A stretch of 64,000 bases of DNA from Blastococcus sp. URHD0036. GTDB lineage: Bacteria; Actinomycetota; Actinomycetes; Mycobacteriales; Geodermatophilaceae. Both the position numbers and the translations under genes were made by a program. The notes below the pieces were generated by a model. The model searched no databases, was not told the DNA's origin, and saw only the letters and a list, made by a program, of their open reading frames with translations. Positions 9,689 to 19,295 of this stretch are shown here, one piece after another (the stretch's first letter is position 1; each line of letters starts with the position of its first letter). The stretch spans positions 263,561-327,560 of the forward strand of contig NZ_KL370778.1 in NCBI RefSeq assembly GCF_000701365.1, in the 5' to 3' direction.

Positions 9689-11104
9689 TCAGGCGTGTTC
9701 CTTGAGGGCCTCGAAGAAGGATCCAGCCCAGTGCTCGAGGTCGTTCCGGAACAGGTAGCGGCGCATGGCGCGCATGCGCTTGGCGCCCTCCCCGGGCTCC
9801 ACCCGCAGCGCCCGGACGATCTGGTTCTTGACGCCGGTGATGTCGTGCGGGTTGACCAGGAACGCCTGCTTGAGCTCCGCGGCGGCACCGGCGAACTCCG
9901 ACAGCACCAGCGCCCCGCCCAGGTCCCCACGAGCGGCGACGTACTCCTTGGCCACGAGGTTCATGCCGTCGCGGTAGGGCGTCACGAGCATCACGTCGGC
10001 GGCGCGGTAGAGCGCCGCGAGCTCCTCGCGGGGCACCGACTGGTTGATGTAGTGCACCGCCGGCCCGCCGAGCGTGCCGAAGATGCCGTTGATGTGGCCG
10101 ACCTGCTGCTCGATGGTCTCGCGCATGTGCACGTAGTGCTCGACCCGCTCGCGGCTGGGCGTGGCGACCTGCACGAAGACGGTCGACGGGGCCTCGACGA
10201 CGCCGTCCTCCAGCAGCTCCTGGAAGGCGGCGAACCGGATGCCGATGCCCTTGGTGTAGTCGAGCCGGTCCACCCCGAGGATGATCTTGTCGGGGTCGCC
10301 GAGCTCCTTCCGGAGCTCCGTCGCCCGGCTGAGCACCTCGGGCGACCGGGCCAGCTCGTCGAACGACTCGACGTCGATCGAGATCGGGAAGGCCCGCGCC
10401 GCGACGGTCCGCCCGTCGTACTCGATCTCCCCGCGTCTGGTGGGCAGGTCGTGCAGGCGACGGGCGAGCTGGACGAAGTTGCTGGCCGCGCTGGGCAGCT
10501 GGAAGCCGACGAGGTCGGCGCCGAGCAGCCCCTCCACGATCGCCGAGCGCCACGGGAGCTGGGTGAAGAGCTCGTAGGGCGGGAACGGGATGTGCAGGAA
10601 GAACCCGATGGTGAGGTCCGGCCGGCGCTGGCGGAGCATCGCCGGCACCAGTTGCAGCTGGTAGTCGTGCACCCAGACGATCGCGCCCTCGCCGGCCACC
10701 TCGGCCGCCCGGTCGGCGAACCGCTTGTTGACCTGCACGTAGGAGTCCCACCAGGTCCGGTGGTACTCGGGCTTCTCGACCACGTCGTGGTACAGCGGCC
10801 ACAGCGAGGCGTTCGACATGCCCTCGTAGTAGCGGTCGATCTCGTCTTCGCTGAGCTCCACCGGGATCAGCGACATGCCGCCGGACTCGAACGGCTCCGG
10901 GGCCGGCCCCGCCGAGCCGGACCAGCCCACCCACGCGCCGCCGCGGCCGGCCACGAAGGGCTCGAGGGCGGTCACGAGACCCCCGGGGCTGCGCTGCCAG
11001 CGGGTGCTGCCGTCGGGGTCGGTCACCTGGTCCACCGGGAGCCGGTTGGCCACGACGACCACCGGGCTCTCCGCCCGCGTCTGGTTCTCCGGGTTGTCGG
11101 CCAT
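9689..11104 (-). CDS. otsA: Trehalose-6-phosphate synthase
   Basis: Glycosyltransferase family 20 enzyme joining a nucleotide-activated glucose to glucose 6-phosphate. 471 residues. Recognisable are [10 protein letters not shown] at the N-terminus with RSPGGLV behind it, [42 protein letters not shown] and [19 protein letters not shown], all typical OtsA signatures. The start is ATG ([12 protein letters not shown]). It pairs with downstream otsB and lies between two other stress systems (fluoride channels and the NAGGN genes). Confidence 0.97.
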   Translation of the reverse strand: MADNPENQTRAESPVVVVANRLPVDQVTDPDGSTRWQRSPGGLVTALEPFVAGRGGAWVGWSGSAGPAPEPFESGGMSLIPVELSEDEIDRYYEGMSNASLWPLYHDVVEKPEYHRTWWDSYVQVNKRFADRAAEVAGEGAIVWVHDYQLQLVPAMLRQRRPDLTIGFFLHIPFPPYELFTQLPWRSAIVEGLLGADLVGFQLPSAASNFVQLARRLHDLPTRRGEIEYDGRTVAARAFPISIDVESFDELARSPEVLSRATELRKELGDPDKIILGVDRLDYTKGIGIRFAAFQELLEDGVVEAPSTVFVQVATPSRERVEHYVHMRETIEQQVGHINGIFGTLGGPAVHYINQSVPREELAALYRAADVMLVTPYRDGMNLVAKEYVAARGDLGGALVLSEFAGAAAELKQAFLVNPHDITGVKNQIVRALRVEPGEGAKRMRAMRRYLFRNDLEHWAGSFFEALKEHA

Positions 11105-11135
11105 ACCGCCCGCGACCCTACCGACCCGGGCCCGG

Positions 11136-11495
11136 TCAGAAATCGGCGGCCAGCACGTAGCCGGCCGCGGCCGCCCCCAGTCCGAGCACCAGCGTGGCGG
11201 CCAGGTAGGCCAGGGCCCGCCCCACGGCGCGCGCCTCGACCAGCCGGACGACGTCGGCGCCGAAGGCCGAGAACGTCGTCAGGGTGCCGCAGAACCCGGT
11301 GCCCACGAGCGCGACCAGCCACCCGGGCGCGGAGTTCGCGCCGAGCAGAAGGCCGAGGACCAGGGCGCCGGCCACGTTGACCACGAGGGTGCCGAGCACG
11401 CTGCCCCGACCCCGCCGGCGCGTGGCGACGCGTTCGGCGACCAGCCGCAGCGGGGCGCCGGCCGCCGCACCGAGCACGATCAGCAGCGCGGTCAC
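11136..11495 (-). CDS. crcB: CrcB/Fluc fluoride channel subunit, second copy
   Basis: Small membrane protein of 119 residues with four membrane helices, exporting fluoride as half of a dual-topology channel. NVAGALVLG and [19 protein letters not shown] correspond to the Fluc pore motifs. The GTG start overlaps the stop of the upstream crcB (GTGA), indicating translational coupling. Such tandem copies usually form a heterodimer with fixed opposite orientation. The arm GTLTTFSAF is more diverged than in its partner. Confidence 0.93.
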   Translation of the reverse strand: MTALLIVLGAAAGAPLRLVAERVATRRRGRGSVLGTLVVNVAGALVLGLLLGANSAPGWLVALVGTGFCGTLTTFSAFGADVVRLVEARAVGRALAYLAATLVLGLGAAAAGYVLAADF

Positions 11496-11902
11496 GCGAC
11501 CTCCTCCTCGACGGAGACGATGGCCTCGGTGGTCGTGCTGCCCCGCCCCAGCGACACGCCGGCGGCCGCGGCGAGGATCCCCCCGGCCACGGAGGCGACC
11601 GCGTATCCCACGGCCAGGCCCGCCGCTCCGTCGTCCACCAGCCGTACGACGTCCACGGCGAAGGTGGAGTAGGTCGTGTATCCGCCGAGCACCCCGGTGC
11701 CCAGAAGCGGCCGCAGCCACGGATGCGCGGGGAACCGGGCGAAGACGGCACCGAGGAGCACACCGAGCAGCAGGCAGCCGGTGAGGTTGACCAGCAGCGT
11801 CGCCGTCGGCCAGCTCCCGGGGGAGGTGGGCAGGGCGGCGGCGACCCCCCACCGGGCGAGCGCGCCGAGCGCCCCGCCCACGGCGGCCAGCAGGTATGGC
11901 AC
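11492..11902 (-). CDS. crcB: CrcB/Fluc fluoride channel subunit, first copy
   Basis: 136-residue four-helix membrane protein. NLTGCLLLG and GTGVLGGYTTYSTFAVDVV are the family motifs, with the polar TYSTF track of the fluoride pore. The start is GTG with GGGAGGG three bases away. Its end overlaps the next crcB by the GTGA arrangement. No fluoride riboswitch was recognised upstream; instead a long palindrome (11911-11975) lies there. The acidic C-terminal tail (SVEEEVA) is outside the channel core. Confidence 0.93.
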   Translation of the reverse strand: MPYLLAAVGGALGALARWGVAAALPTSPGSWPTATLLVNLTGCLLLGVLLGAVFARFPAHPWLRPLLGTGVLGGYTTYSTFAVDVVRLVDDGAAGLAVGYAVASVAGGILAAAAGVSLGRGSTTTEAIVSVEEEVA

Positions 11903-11910
11903 GCGCCCTC

Positions 11911-11975
11911 CCAGGCATAGGAAGCAACACCCACGTCCCGGCCGTGAGGACGTGGGGAGAGCTTCCTATGCCTGG
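11911..11975. repeat. Structured palindrome, copy A (bipartite hairpin)
   Basis: Perfect 15-bp outer arms CCAGGCATAGGAAGC (11911-11925) and GCTTCCTATGCCTGG (11961-11975), a 4 by 4 internal loop, perfect 9-bp inner arms CCCACGTCC (11930-11938) and GGACGTGGG (11948-11956), and a 9-base loop. It lies between the stop of ngg and the start of crcB, so it may end ngg transcription. A second copy with the same layout is at 29126-29184, so it is a repeated element and not a gene-specific riboswitch. Confidence 0.75.
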
Positions 11976-12002
11976 CCGGTGCCGGGCGTCAGGCGGGTGG
12001 CC

Positions 12003-13757
12003 TCAGCGGCGGCGGGTCTCGGGGAAGAGCAGGTCGACGAAGCGCTCGGCGGTGGGCTGGGGCTCGTGGTTGGCCAGTCCGGGGCGCTCGTTGGCCTCGA
12101 TGAACACGTACTCGGGGCCGTCGACGGCGGGCACGAGGAAGTCGATGCCGGTGACCGGGATGCCCAGGGCGTCGGCGGCGCGCACCGCGGCCTCGGCGAT
12201 CGTCGGGTGCAGCCGGTCGGTGACGTCCTCGATGGTGCCGCCGGTGTGCAGGTTCGCCGTGCGCCGGACCTGCACCCGCTCACCGTGCGGCGGGACGTCG
12301 TCCATGGCGTAGCCGGCCTCGGCGACGACCTCGGCCGTGGTGTCGTCCAGCGGGATGCTGGACTCGCCGCCGGTCGCCCGCTCGCGCCGCCGGCTGGTGC
12401 TGCGCACGAGGTCGGCCACCGGGTGCCGGCCGTCGCCGATGACCTCGGCGGGACGCCGGACGGCGGCCGCGACGACCGTCCCGTCGATGACGACGACGCG
12501 CAGGTCCTCGCCGGAGACCAGCTCCTCGACCAGCACGTCCGGGCAGAACTGCAGCGCCAGCCGCACGGCCCGGGTCAGCTGCTCCTCGTCGGCGACCCCG
12601 ACGGTGATGCCGCGGCCCTGCTCGCCCCGCGCCGGCTTCACCACGACCGCACCGACGTCGGTCATCAGGGCACGCGCCTCGGCCAGGTCGTCCTCCCGGG
12701 CCAGCGCGCCCTGGGCGACCCGGACGCCGGCCCGCCGCATGATCCGGCGGGTGACCCGCTTGTCGTCGCACCGGCTCATGGCCACGGCGCTGGTGAACTC
12801 CGACAGCGACTCGCGGGTGAGCACCGTCCGGCCGCCGAGGGTCAGCCGCATCTCGCCCCACTCGGCGTCGGTGACCTCGACGCGGATGCCGCGGCGCAGC
12901 GCCTCCTCGGCGATGATCGTCGCGTAGGGGTTGAGGTTCTCCAGGCCCGGCGGGCGGGAGGCGAACAGTGGGGTGTTGATCGGGTTCTTCCGCTTGACGC
13001 AGACCGCCGGGACCCGGGTGAAGCCGAGCTTCCGGTAGAGCGTGATCGCGGGTGTGTTGTCGTGCATCACCGACAGGTCCAGGTAGGCCCGGCCGCGGCC
13101 CACGTACCGCTCGGCCAGCACCCGCACCAGAGCCTCGCCGGTCCCGGGCGGGGCGTCCTGCTTGTCGGCGACCAGGCACCACAGGCTGGTGCCGCCCTCC
13201 GGGTCGCCGAAGGCGAGCGCGTGGTCGACGCCGGTGACGGTGCCGACGATCCGGCGGGTGCGGGTGTCCTCGGCGACGAGGTAGCTGAAGGTCCGGGTGC
13301 GGTGGTTGGCCCACATGACCGCCGGGTCGGCGCCCACCATGCCGTTGCGGGCGTAGAGGTCGTTGATGACCGCCATCTCGGCCTCGGAGGTCACCGTCCG
13401 GACGAACACCCCGCGGATGACGTCGGGCCGCGACCGGTAGCGGTGCAGGTCCAGCCGGTAGGTCAGGGACGGGTCGATGAACAGCTCGTCGGGCGCCATG
13501 CCGACGAGCACCTGCGGGTCACGCGGATACACGCAGATGTCCCGGCGCCCGGTGATCTCGTCACGCAGGGCGTGCACGACCCCGTCGAGCTCGCGGAACG
13601 TCTGGCCGAAGACCAGCCGGCCCCAGCCCAGGTCGAGGACGACGTCATGCGCCATGCCCTCGAGCTCGTGCGCCGACGGCTCGTGCCAGGAGCGGCTGGT
13701 CAGGGCAGGGGTGGACGGGACGGTACGACGCCGCGATCCGGCGACCCGGGCGGACAC
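12003..13757 (-). CDS. ngg: N-acetylglutaminylglutamine synthetase (GNAT plus ATP-grasp)
   Basis: Makes the N-acetylglutaminylglutamine backbone used as the osmolyte NAGGN. An N-terminal acetyltransferase-like half (VAEDTRTRRIVGTVTGV, GGTSLWCLVADKQ, LYRKLGFTRV) is followed by an ATP-grasp half (VVVKPARGEQGRGITVGV, LVEELVSGEDLRVVVID, FIEANERPGLANHEPQP). DLGWGRLVFGQTF near the N-terminus is a strong signature of this family. I prefer the GTG at 13757 (GAGG nine bases upstream, 11 bp after asnO); a GTG at 13793 would overlap asnO. It is cotranscribed with asnO. Confidence 0.88.
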   Translation of the reverse strand: MSARVAGSRRRTVPSTPALTSRSWHEPSAHELEGMAHDVVLDLGWGRLVFGQTFRELDGVVHALRDEITGRRDICVYPRDPQVLVGMAPDELFIDPSLTYRLDLHRYRSRPDVIRGVFVRTVTSEAEMAVINDLYARNGMVGADPAVMWANHRTRTFSYLVAEDTRTRRIVGTVTGVDHALAFGDPEGGTSLWCLVADKQDAPPGTGEALVRVLAERYVGRGRAYLDLSVMHDNTPAITLYRKLGFTRVPAVCVKRKNPINTPLFASRPPGLENLNPYATIIAEEALRRGIRVEVTDAEWGEMRLTLGGRTVLTRESLSEFTSAVAMSRCDDKRVTRRIMRRAGVRVAQGALAREDDLAEARALMTDVGAVVVKPARGEQGRGITVGVADEEQLTRAVRLALQFCPDVLVEELVSGEDLRVVVIDGTVVAAAVRRPAEVIGDGRHPVADLVRSTSRRRERATGGESSIPLDDTTAEVVAEAGYAMDDVPPHGERVQVRRTANLHTGGTIEDVTDRLHPTIAEAAVRAADALGIPVTGIDFLVPAVDGPEYVFIEANERPGLANHEPQPTAERFVDLLFPETRRR

Positions 13758-13768
13758 GGCGGCCCGCC

Positions 13769-15550
13769 TCAGACCCCGTGGTCCTGCAGCCACAGCTCCA
13801 GCAGCCCCAGCTGCCAGAGCTTGTTGCCGCGCAACGGCGTGAGCTCGCCGTTCGGGTCGGCCAGCAGGCCGGAGACGTACTCGGGGCGGAACAGCGCGCG
13901 CTCACGGGCGGCGTCGCTGGAGAGCGCGTCGCGGACCAGGTCGAGCACCTTGCCCTCGAGGTGGGTGATCGCCGGTACCGGGAAGTAGCCCTTCGGCCGG
14001 TCGATGACCTCCGCCGGGATGATCCGCCGGCCGATGGCCTTGAGCACACCCTTGCCGCCGTCGGCCAGCTTCAGCTCCGGCGGGCAGGCCGCCGCCAGCT
14101 CGACGAGGTCGTGGTCGAGGAACGGGACGCGGGCCTCCAGGCCCCACGCCATGCTCATGTTGTCCACCCGCTTGACCGGGTCGTCGACGAGCATCACCTC
14201 GCTGTCCAGGCGCAGCGCGGCGTCGACCGCCGTCTCGGCGCCCGGCGCCTCCATGTGCGCGGCGACGAACGCCCGGCTGACGTCCTCGTCGAGCCCGTAG
14301 CGGTCGGAGACGACCCGGAGCAGGTCGGCGTGCGTGCGGTCGAAGAAGGCAGTGGCGTAGCGGTCCACCGCCTCGCCGCGGGGGACGCCGGCCAGCGGCG
14401 GGTACCAGTGGTAGCCGGCGAACACCTCGTCGGCGCCCTGGCCGGACTGCACGACGCGGATGGACTCGCTGACCCGCTCCGACAGCAGGTCGAAGGCGAC
14501 GACGTCGTGGCTGACCATCGGCTCGGCCATGGCGCCGATCGCGTGGCCGAGGGCGCCGGCGAGCTCGTCGGAGCCGACCCGGATGCGGTGGTGGTTCGTC
14601 GAGAAGCGCTCGGCGATGACGTCGGAGTAGGCGAACTCGTCGCCCTCCCGGCCGCCGACCGACTCGAACCCGATGCTGTACGTCGCGAGGTCCTGCTGAC
14701 CCTCCTGGGCGAGCAGGCCCACGATCAGGCTGGAGTCCAGGCCGCCGGAGAGCAGCACGCCGACCGGGATGTCGGCGACGAGCCGGCGGCGGACGGCGAC
14801 CCGCAGCGCCTCCTCGATCGCGTCCTCCCAGTCGCGGGGCGACCAGTTCGCGTGCTCGGCGCGCCGCTCGTAGACCGGCTGCCAGTAGCGGTGCTCCCGG
14901 CTGGTCCCGTCGGCATCGATGACGCGCACGGTCGCCGGGGGGAGCTTGCGGACGCCGTTGAGCAGGGTCCGCGGCGCCGGGACGACGGCGTGCCACGTCA
15001 GGTAGTGGTGGAGGGCCACCGGGTCGATGGAGGTGTCGACGTCGCCCGCCTCCAGCAGCGCGGGGAGCGTCGAGGCGAAGCGCAGCCGGCCCGGCGTCTC
15101 GGCCAGGTACAGCGGCTTGATGCCCAGCCGGTCGCGGGCGAGCACCACCCGGCCGGTGTCCCGCTCGTGGATCGCGAACACGAACATGCCGTGCAGGTGG
15201 TCGACGACGTCGGCGCCCCAGTGGTGGTAGCCCTTGAGGATCACCTCGGTGTCGGAGGTGGAGAAGAAGCGGTAGCCGTGGCCCTCGAGCTCGGCGCGCA
15301 GCTGCTGGTAGTCGTAGATGCAGCCGTTGAATACCGCGGTCAGGCCGAGCTCGTTGTCGACCATCGGCTGGCCGCCGGCCGCCGACAGGTCGATGACCGA
15401 CAGCCGGCGGTGCCCGAAGGCCACCCGGCCGGCGCTCCACATGCCCTGGCCGTCGGGACCGCGGGGCACCAGCTGGTCCACCATCCGGCCGACCGCGGTG
15501 GTGTCGGCGAGGGTGCCGTCGAATCTGATCTCGCCGGAGAGCCCGCACAT
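13769..15550 (-). CDS. asnO: N-acetylglutaminylglutamine amidotransferase (asparagine-synthase type)
   Basis: Amidates the dipeptide made by the next gene, giving N-acetylglutaminylglutamine amide, a compatible solute known from rhizobia and pseudomonads. 593 residues. The N-terminal class II glutaminase starts MCGLSGE, with Cys2 as nucleophile, followed by RGPDG and FNGCIYDY. The synthetase domain has the PP-loop SGGLDSS and VQSGQGADEVFAGY. The direct neighbour ngg distinguishes it from ordinary AsnB. The ATG has no clear ribosome site. Together with otsAB nearby it makes an osmoprotection block. Confidence 0.92.
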   Translation of the reverse strand: MCGLSGEIRFDGTLADTTAVGRMVDQLVPRGPDGQGMWSAGRVAFGHRRLSVIDLSAAGGQPMVDNELGLTAVFNGCIYDYQQLRAELEGHGYRFFSTSDTEVILKGYHHWGADVVDHLHGMFVFAIHERDTGRVVLARDRLGIKPLYLAETPGRLRFASTLPALLEAGDVDTSIDPVALHHYLTWHAVVPAPRTLLNGVRKLPPATVRVIDADGTSREHRYWQPVYERRAEHANWSPRDWEDAIEEALRVAVRRRLVADIPVGVLLSGGLDSSLIVGLLAQEGQQDLATYSIGFESVGGREGDEFAYSDVIAERFSTNHHRIRVGSDELAGALGHAIGAMAEPMVSHDVVAFDLLSERVSESIRVVQSGQGADEVFAGYHWYPPLAGVPRGEAVDRYATAFFDRTHADLLRVVSDRYGLDEDVSRAFVAAHMEAPGAETAVDAALRLDSEVMLVDDPVKRVDNMSMAWGLEARVPFLDHDLVELAAACPPELKLADGGKGVLKAIGRRIIPAEVIDRPKGYFPVPAITHLEGKVLDLVRDALSSDAARERALFRPEYVSGLLADPNGELTPLRGNKLWQLGLLELWLQDHGV

Positions 15551-15620
15551 GGCAGTCGATTCAACCCGCGGGGGAGAGGTCCCGCGACGCGAGCCCAGCG
15601 CGTCGTGAGCGGCGTCACGG

Positions 15621-15634
15621 GTTCCACGTGGAAC
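15621..15634. other. parS-like site A
   Basis: GTTCCACGTGGAAC, a perfect 14-bp palindrome differing from the usual bacterial parS core (GTTTCACGTGAAAC) only by a symmetric pair of changes. It is intergenic between asnO and the subtilisin gene. It is one of four such sites in this origin-proximal window. Confidence 0.7.
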
Positions 15635-15679
15635 GACCCGGACCCACCGGAACGGCTCCCTCGGTGGGTCCGGGTCGGC

Positions 15680-17155
15680 TCAGCGGAGGGCGGCCACCGC
15701 GGCCACGACGTCGACCAGGCCGGCCCCCTTGTCGTAGGACGTCGTCCGCCCGCCCACGGTCGTGTACGCCGCGCCGTCGGCGAACCGGTGCGCCGTGCCG
15801 GTCAGCGCCGCCTCGATCTCGGCCGGGGTCGCGGTCGGATCGGCCTGGAAGAGCTGGGCGACGATGCCGGCGACGTGCGGTGCGGCCATCGACGTCCCGC
15901 TGATGGTGTTGAAGGTGCCGACGTCCAGCAGCCCGGGGCCGTTGCGCGGGTCGAGCCCGGTGGCGCAGATCGGCAGGTACAGCCGGCAGGACGACGTGAT
16001 CGTGTCGCCGGGCGCGGAGAGGTCGGGCCAGGTCGAGGGGTCGGCCGCCGCGCCGCGCGAGGAGAACTCGCTGACCACGCCGTCCCGGGTTCCGGTCTCC
16101 TGGTCCGAGTACGAGGCCACCGAGATGATCCCGCCGGTCGGGTCCTGGCCGGGCGGGTTGGTGAGCGAAGCCGAGCCGTCGCCGCCGTCGTTGCCCGCCG
16201 CCCACACGGTGACCACGCCGTCGGCGGCCAGCGCCCGCTGCAGCTTGACCGTCGCCGAGTCCGGGTCGAACGCGCCGCCGCCGGTCGGGCCGTAGGAGTT
16301 GTTGGTGACCCGGATCGGCGGGCAGACATCGGCGGGGACGCCGGCACCGCACGGGTGCTCGTGGTTCTCCAGCACCCAGTTGAGCGCGGAGTCCGCACCG
16401 ACGATGAGCAGGGCCGCGCCGGTGGAGATGGACACGAGGCCGGCCCCCGGGGCGGCGCCCTGCAGCCGGGTGCCGTCCGACAGGGTCGTCGGCCGGCCGG
16501 CCACGATCCCGTTGACGTGCGTGCCGTGCCCGCCCAGCGACAGCGTGTCGGTGTCGACCACGGTCGGCACCGGGACGACGCAGTCGGGGCTCGTCGACGT
16601 CTCGAGCAGGCAGACGCTCTTCAGGCTCGCCACCACGGCGCTGCCGCCGTCGGCGTCACGGAGGAAAGGGTGGGTCGGGTCGACACCGGAGTCGATGACG
16701 GCCACGGAGACGCCCCGGCCGTCCAGCGGCTGCCCGTCGGCGCCGGTGAGGGTCGCGGCCGCCTCGGCGCCGCGGGTGGCGGTGTTCGAGGTCTCGTCGA
16801 GGAAGGCTACGGGGGCGTTGCCCTCGAGGTAGGTGATGCCGGGCTCGGCGCGGGCGGCCTCGACCTGCGCGGCGGTACCGCGGGCGACCACGACGCCGAT
16901 CCGCTCGAACTCGGTGACCGGCCGCATGCCGGTCCCGGCGACGGCCGCCCGGGCGGCCGCGGCGTCGGTGCCGTGGACCAGGACCGTGGCCGGCGCCGCG
17001 GTGGCCAGGCCCTCGAGCTGGTCGGCCAGGAACTCCTGGACGGGCGCGAGTGCGCCGGCGGGCGCGGCCTGGGCGGGGGAGGCGGTGACGAGGACGCCGG
17101 CGACCAGCGCGGCCAGGCTCCCCACCCCTCCGAGACGGCGGGCGGACCGGGTCAT
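15680..17155 (-). CDS. Secreted subtilisin-like serine protease (S8 family)
   Basis: 491 residues from an ATG preceded by GAGGAG. The N-terminus has two arginines, a hydrophobic core (SLAALVAGVLVTA) and SPAQAAPA, a Sec signal peptide cut after AQA. A propeptide follows (about 35-150), then the catalytic domain with VAVIDSGVDPTHPF (Asp), GGHGTHVNGIVAG (His), VTNNSYG and GTSMAAPHVAG (Ser). There is no clear C-terminal anchor, so it is probably released. It stands alone, divergent from the aldo-keto reductase. Substrate unknown. Confidence 0.93.
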   Translation of the reverse strand: MTRSARRLGGVGSLAALVAGVLVTASPAQAAPAGALAPVQEFLADQLEGLATAAPATVLVHGTDAAAARAAVAGTGMRPVTEFERIGVVVARGTAAQVEAARAEPGITYLEGNAPVAFLDETSNTATRGAEAAATLTGADGQPLDGRGVSVAVIDSGVDPTHPFLRDADGGSAVVASLKSVCLLETSTSPDCVVPVPTVVDTDTLSLGGHGTHVNGIVAGRPTTLSDGTRLQGAAPGAGLVSISTGAALLIVGADSALNWVLENHEHPCGAGVPADVCPPIRVTNNSYGPTGGGAFDPDSATVKLQRALAADGVVTVWAAGNDGGDGSASLTNPPGQDPTGGIISVASYSDQETGTRDGVVSEFSSRGAAADPSTWPDLSAPGDTITSSCRLYLPICATGLDPRNGPGLLDVGTFNTISGTSMAAPHVAGIVAQLFQADPTATPAEIEAALTGTAHRFADGAAYTTVGGRTTSYDKGAGLVDVVAAVAALR

Positions 17156-17245
17156 GGGCTCTCCTCGACGGTGGGGCGAGCGGAACGGGTGCGCCCTGTC
17201 CGAACGAGCGGGCGTGCCGGGGGTCACGCCCGGCGTCCGCCCCGC

Positions 17246-17302
17246 CGTCCTCCCTCACCGCAGCGCGTCCTCCCTCACGGCCGACCGCGGGGAGGACGCG
17301 CC
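17246..17302. repeat. Direct and inverted repeats between divergent genes
   Basis: CGTCCTCCCTCAC occurs at 17246 and again at 17266, 20 bp apart. An inverted copy of its core, GGGGAGGACGCG, ends at 17302. The repeats lie between the subtilisin gene and the aldo-keto reductase promoter and could be an operator array. No regulator is encoded next to them. Confidence 0.4.
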
Positions 17303-17376
17303 ACGATCAGGTCACCTGATCCCGGACCACCGTCCGGACCGGGTTGCGCTGCGGTGCCCGGGGGCAGGATCGGGGC

Positions 17377-18369
17377 ATGCAGAAGCGCGAACTGGGAGCC
17401 CTCCGTGTGCCGGCCATGGGGCTGGGCTGCATGGGGATGAGCGAGTTCTACGGGACGGCGGACCAAGCGGAGGCCGAGCGGACCATCACCCGCGCCCTCG
17501 ACCTGGGCGTGACGTTCCTCGACACCGCCGACATGTACGGGCCCTTCACCAACGAGCGGCTGGTCGGGCGGGCGATCGCCGGCCGCCGCGACGAGGTCGT
17601 GCTGGCCACGAAGTTCGGCAACGAGCGCGGGGAGGACGGCTCGCGGATCGGCATCAACGGCCGGCCGGAGTACGTACACCGGGCCTGCGACGCCTCGCTG
17701 CAGCGGCTGGGCGTCGACGTCATCGACCTCTACTACCAGCACCGGGTCGACACCACGGTCCCCGTCGAGGAGACCTGGGGCGCCCTGCGCGAGCTCGTGG
17801 ACGCCGGGAAGGTGCGGTTCACCGGGATCTCGGAGGCCGCCCCGGAGACCATCCGGCGCGCGCACGCGGTGCAGCCGGTCACGGCGGTGCAGACCGAGTA
17901 CTCGCTGTGGACCCGCGACCCGGAGGAGGACGGCGTGCTGTCGACCTGCGCCGAGCTGGGCATCGGGTTCGTGGCCTACTCGCCGATCGGCCGGGGCTTC
18001 CTCTCCGGCCAGATCCGTAGCGTCGACGACCTGGCGCCGGACGACTTCCGCCGGCACAACCCGCGCTTCCAGGGGGAGAACTTCGCCCGCAACCTCGAGC
18101 TGGTCGACCGGGTGCGGGAGATCGCCGAGGAGAAGGGCGTCACCGCCTCCCAGCTGGCTCTGGCCTGGGTGATCGGGCAGAGCGGCCGGGACGGGAACCC
18201 GACGGTCGTGCCCATCCCCGGCACGAAGCGGGTCTCCTACCTGGAGGAGAACGCAGCGGCGGCCGACGTCGAGCTGACCGACGACGACCTGCGCCGGCTG
18301 GACGAGGCCGCGCCGCGCGGGGCGACCATGGGGGACCGCTACCCGGACATGTCCAGCATCCACCGCTGA
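17377..18369 (+). CDS. Aldo/keto reductase
   Basis: NADPH-dependent reductase of 330 residues with the (beta/alpha)8 fold. Motifs are [27 protein letters not shown] (catalytic Asp and Tyr), VLATKFG (Lys), YYQHRVD (His) and the cofactor segment [15 protein letters not shown]. It resembles the YajO/YhdN-like group. The ATG has no ribosome site but follows CAGGAT by exactly six bases, suggesting a leaderless transcript; TTGCGC 15 bases before that could be the -35. The natural substrate cannot be told. Confidence 0.93.
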   Translation: MQKRELGALRVPAMGLGCMGMSEFYGTADQAEAERTITRALDLGVTFLDTADMYGPFTNERLVGRAIAGRRDEVVLATKFGNERGEDGSRIGINGRPEYVHRACDASLQRLGVDVIDLYYQHRVDTTVPVEETWGALRELVDAGKVRFTGISEAAPETIRRAHAVQPVTAVQTEYSLWTRDPEEDGVLSTCAELGIGFVAYSPIGRGFLSGQIRSVDDLAPDDFRRHNPRFQGENFARNLELVDRVREIAEEKGVTASQLALAWVIGQSGRDGNPTVVPIPGTKRVSYLEENAAAADVELTDDDLRRLDEAAPRGATMGDRYPDMSSIHR

Positions 18370-18436
18370 GGAGCCCCTGCGGCGGGGCCGTTCCCGGTGA
18401 GCGGGAGGATGGCGCCGTGTGCAGGGAGGCGGGCCG

Positions 18437-18802
18437 GTGACGACCGCGCTGGTCGTCGCCGTCACCGTCGTCGCCGCGGCGCTGGCGCTGGCCGGCATCG
18501 CCTCGACCGTGGCACGCCGCCGGATCGGCCTGCTGCACCTGGTGCTCGCCGGCCTCCTGGAGGCGCTGCTCCTCGTGCAGGCGGTCCTCGCAGCGGTGCG
18601 GCTGGCCGGGGGGTGGGAACTGCCGGAGACGGCGACCTTCCTCGGCTACCTGGCCGGCGCGCTGCTGCTCCCGGTCGCCGGGGTCCTCTTCTCGCGCACG
18701 GAGACCACCCGCTGGGCGGGCACCGTGCTCGCCGTCCCCGCCGCCACGGTCTCGGTCATGATCTGGCGGCTGCTGCAGCTCTGGGAGGCCGGGAGTGGCT
18801 GA
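18437..18802 (+). CDS. Small integral membrane protein, unknown function
   Basis: 121 residues from a GTG with GGGAGG seven bases upstream. Four hydrophobic helices are visible (TALVVAVTVVAAALALAGIA, LLHLVLAGLLEALLLVQAVLA, FLGYLAGALLLPVAGVLF, TVLAVPAATVSVMIW). Its last 8 bp overlap the next gene, so the two are coupled. I do not recognise the family. Confidence 0.75.
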   Translation: MTTALVVAVTVVAAALALAGIASTVARRRIGLLHLVLAGLLEALLLVQAVLAAVRLAGGWELPETATFLGYLAGALLLPVAGVLFSRTETTRWAGTVLAVPAATVSVMIWRLLQLWEAGSG

Positions 18803-19295
18803 GCCGACGGAGGTCCCCGCCGCCGACGCCCCGCGCCCGGCCGAGGGTCTCGGGCGGGTGCTCGTCGCCGTGTACGCGGTCTTCGCGCTGGCCGCCGGGG
18901 CCCGCGCCGCGGTGCAGCTGGCCACCCGCTTCTCCGAGGCACCGATGGCCTACCTGCTCTCGGCCCTCGCGGCGGTCGTCTACGTGCTCGCCACCATCGG
19001 CCTGGCCCGCGGCGGGCGGAGCGGACGGCGGACGGCGTTCGTCGCCTGCACGGTCGAGCTGACCGGCGTGCTCGTGGTCGGGGTGCTCTCGCTGGCCGAC
19101 CCGGACGCCTTCCCCGACGAGACGGTGTGGTCGGGCTTCGGGCAGGGCTACGGCTACGTGCCGCTGGTGCTGCCCGTGCTCGGCCTGCTGTACCTGCGCG
19201 CCCAGGGGCGGGCCGGACGGGCGGAGGGTCAGAAGTCCCCGCCGCCGAAGTCCCCGCCGAAGTCGCCTCCCCCGAAGTCCCCGCCGCCGTCGTAG
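18795..19295 (+). CDS. Membrane protein with a proline-rich tail, unknown function
   Basis: 166 residues, GTG start overlapping the previous stop. Four hydrophobic stretches (VLVAVYAVFALAAGARAAV, MAYLLSALAAVVYVLATIG, TAFVACTVELTGVLVVGVL, VPLVLPVLGLLYL) precede a tail of repeated KSPPP units. That tail is encoded antisense to the Gly-Asp-Phe repeats of the next, convergent gene, so the two coding regions overlap by 67 bp. Function unknown; the operon partner is another small membrane protein. Confidence 0.7.
   Translation: MAEPTEVPAADAPRPAEGLGRVLVAVYAVFALAAGARAAVQLATRFSEAPMAYLLSALAAVVYVLATIGLARGGRSGRRTAFVACTVELTGVLVVGVLSLADPDAFPDETVWSGFGQGYGYVPLVLPVLGLLYLRAQGRAGRAEGQKSPPPKSPPKSPPPKSPPPS

Noticed and set aside
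11903-12002. Fluoride riboswitch upstream of crcB
   Set aside because: The crcB riboswitch consensus was not found, and the same palindrome recurs at 29126 next to unrelated genes.
13778-17440. Very long open frames on the strand opposite to real genes (up to about 1,200 codons)
   Set aside because: They are antisense shadows caused by high GC and lack family motifs; the opposite frames hold asnO and the subtilisin.
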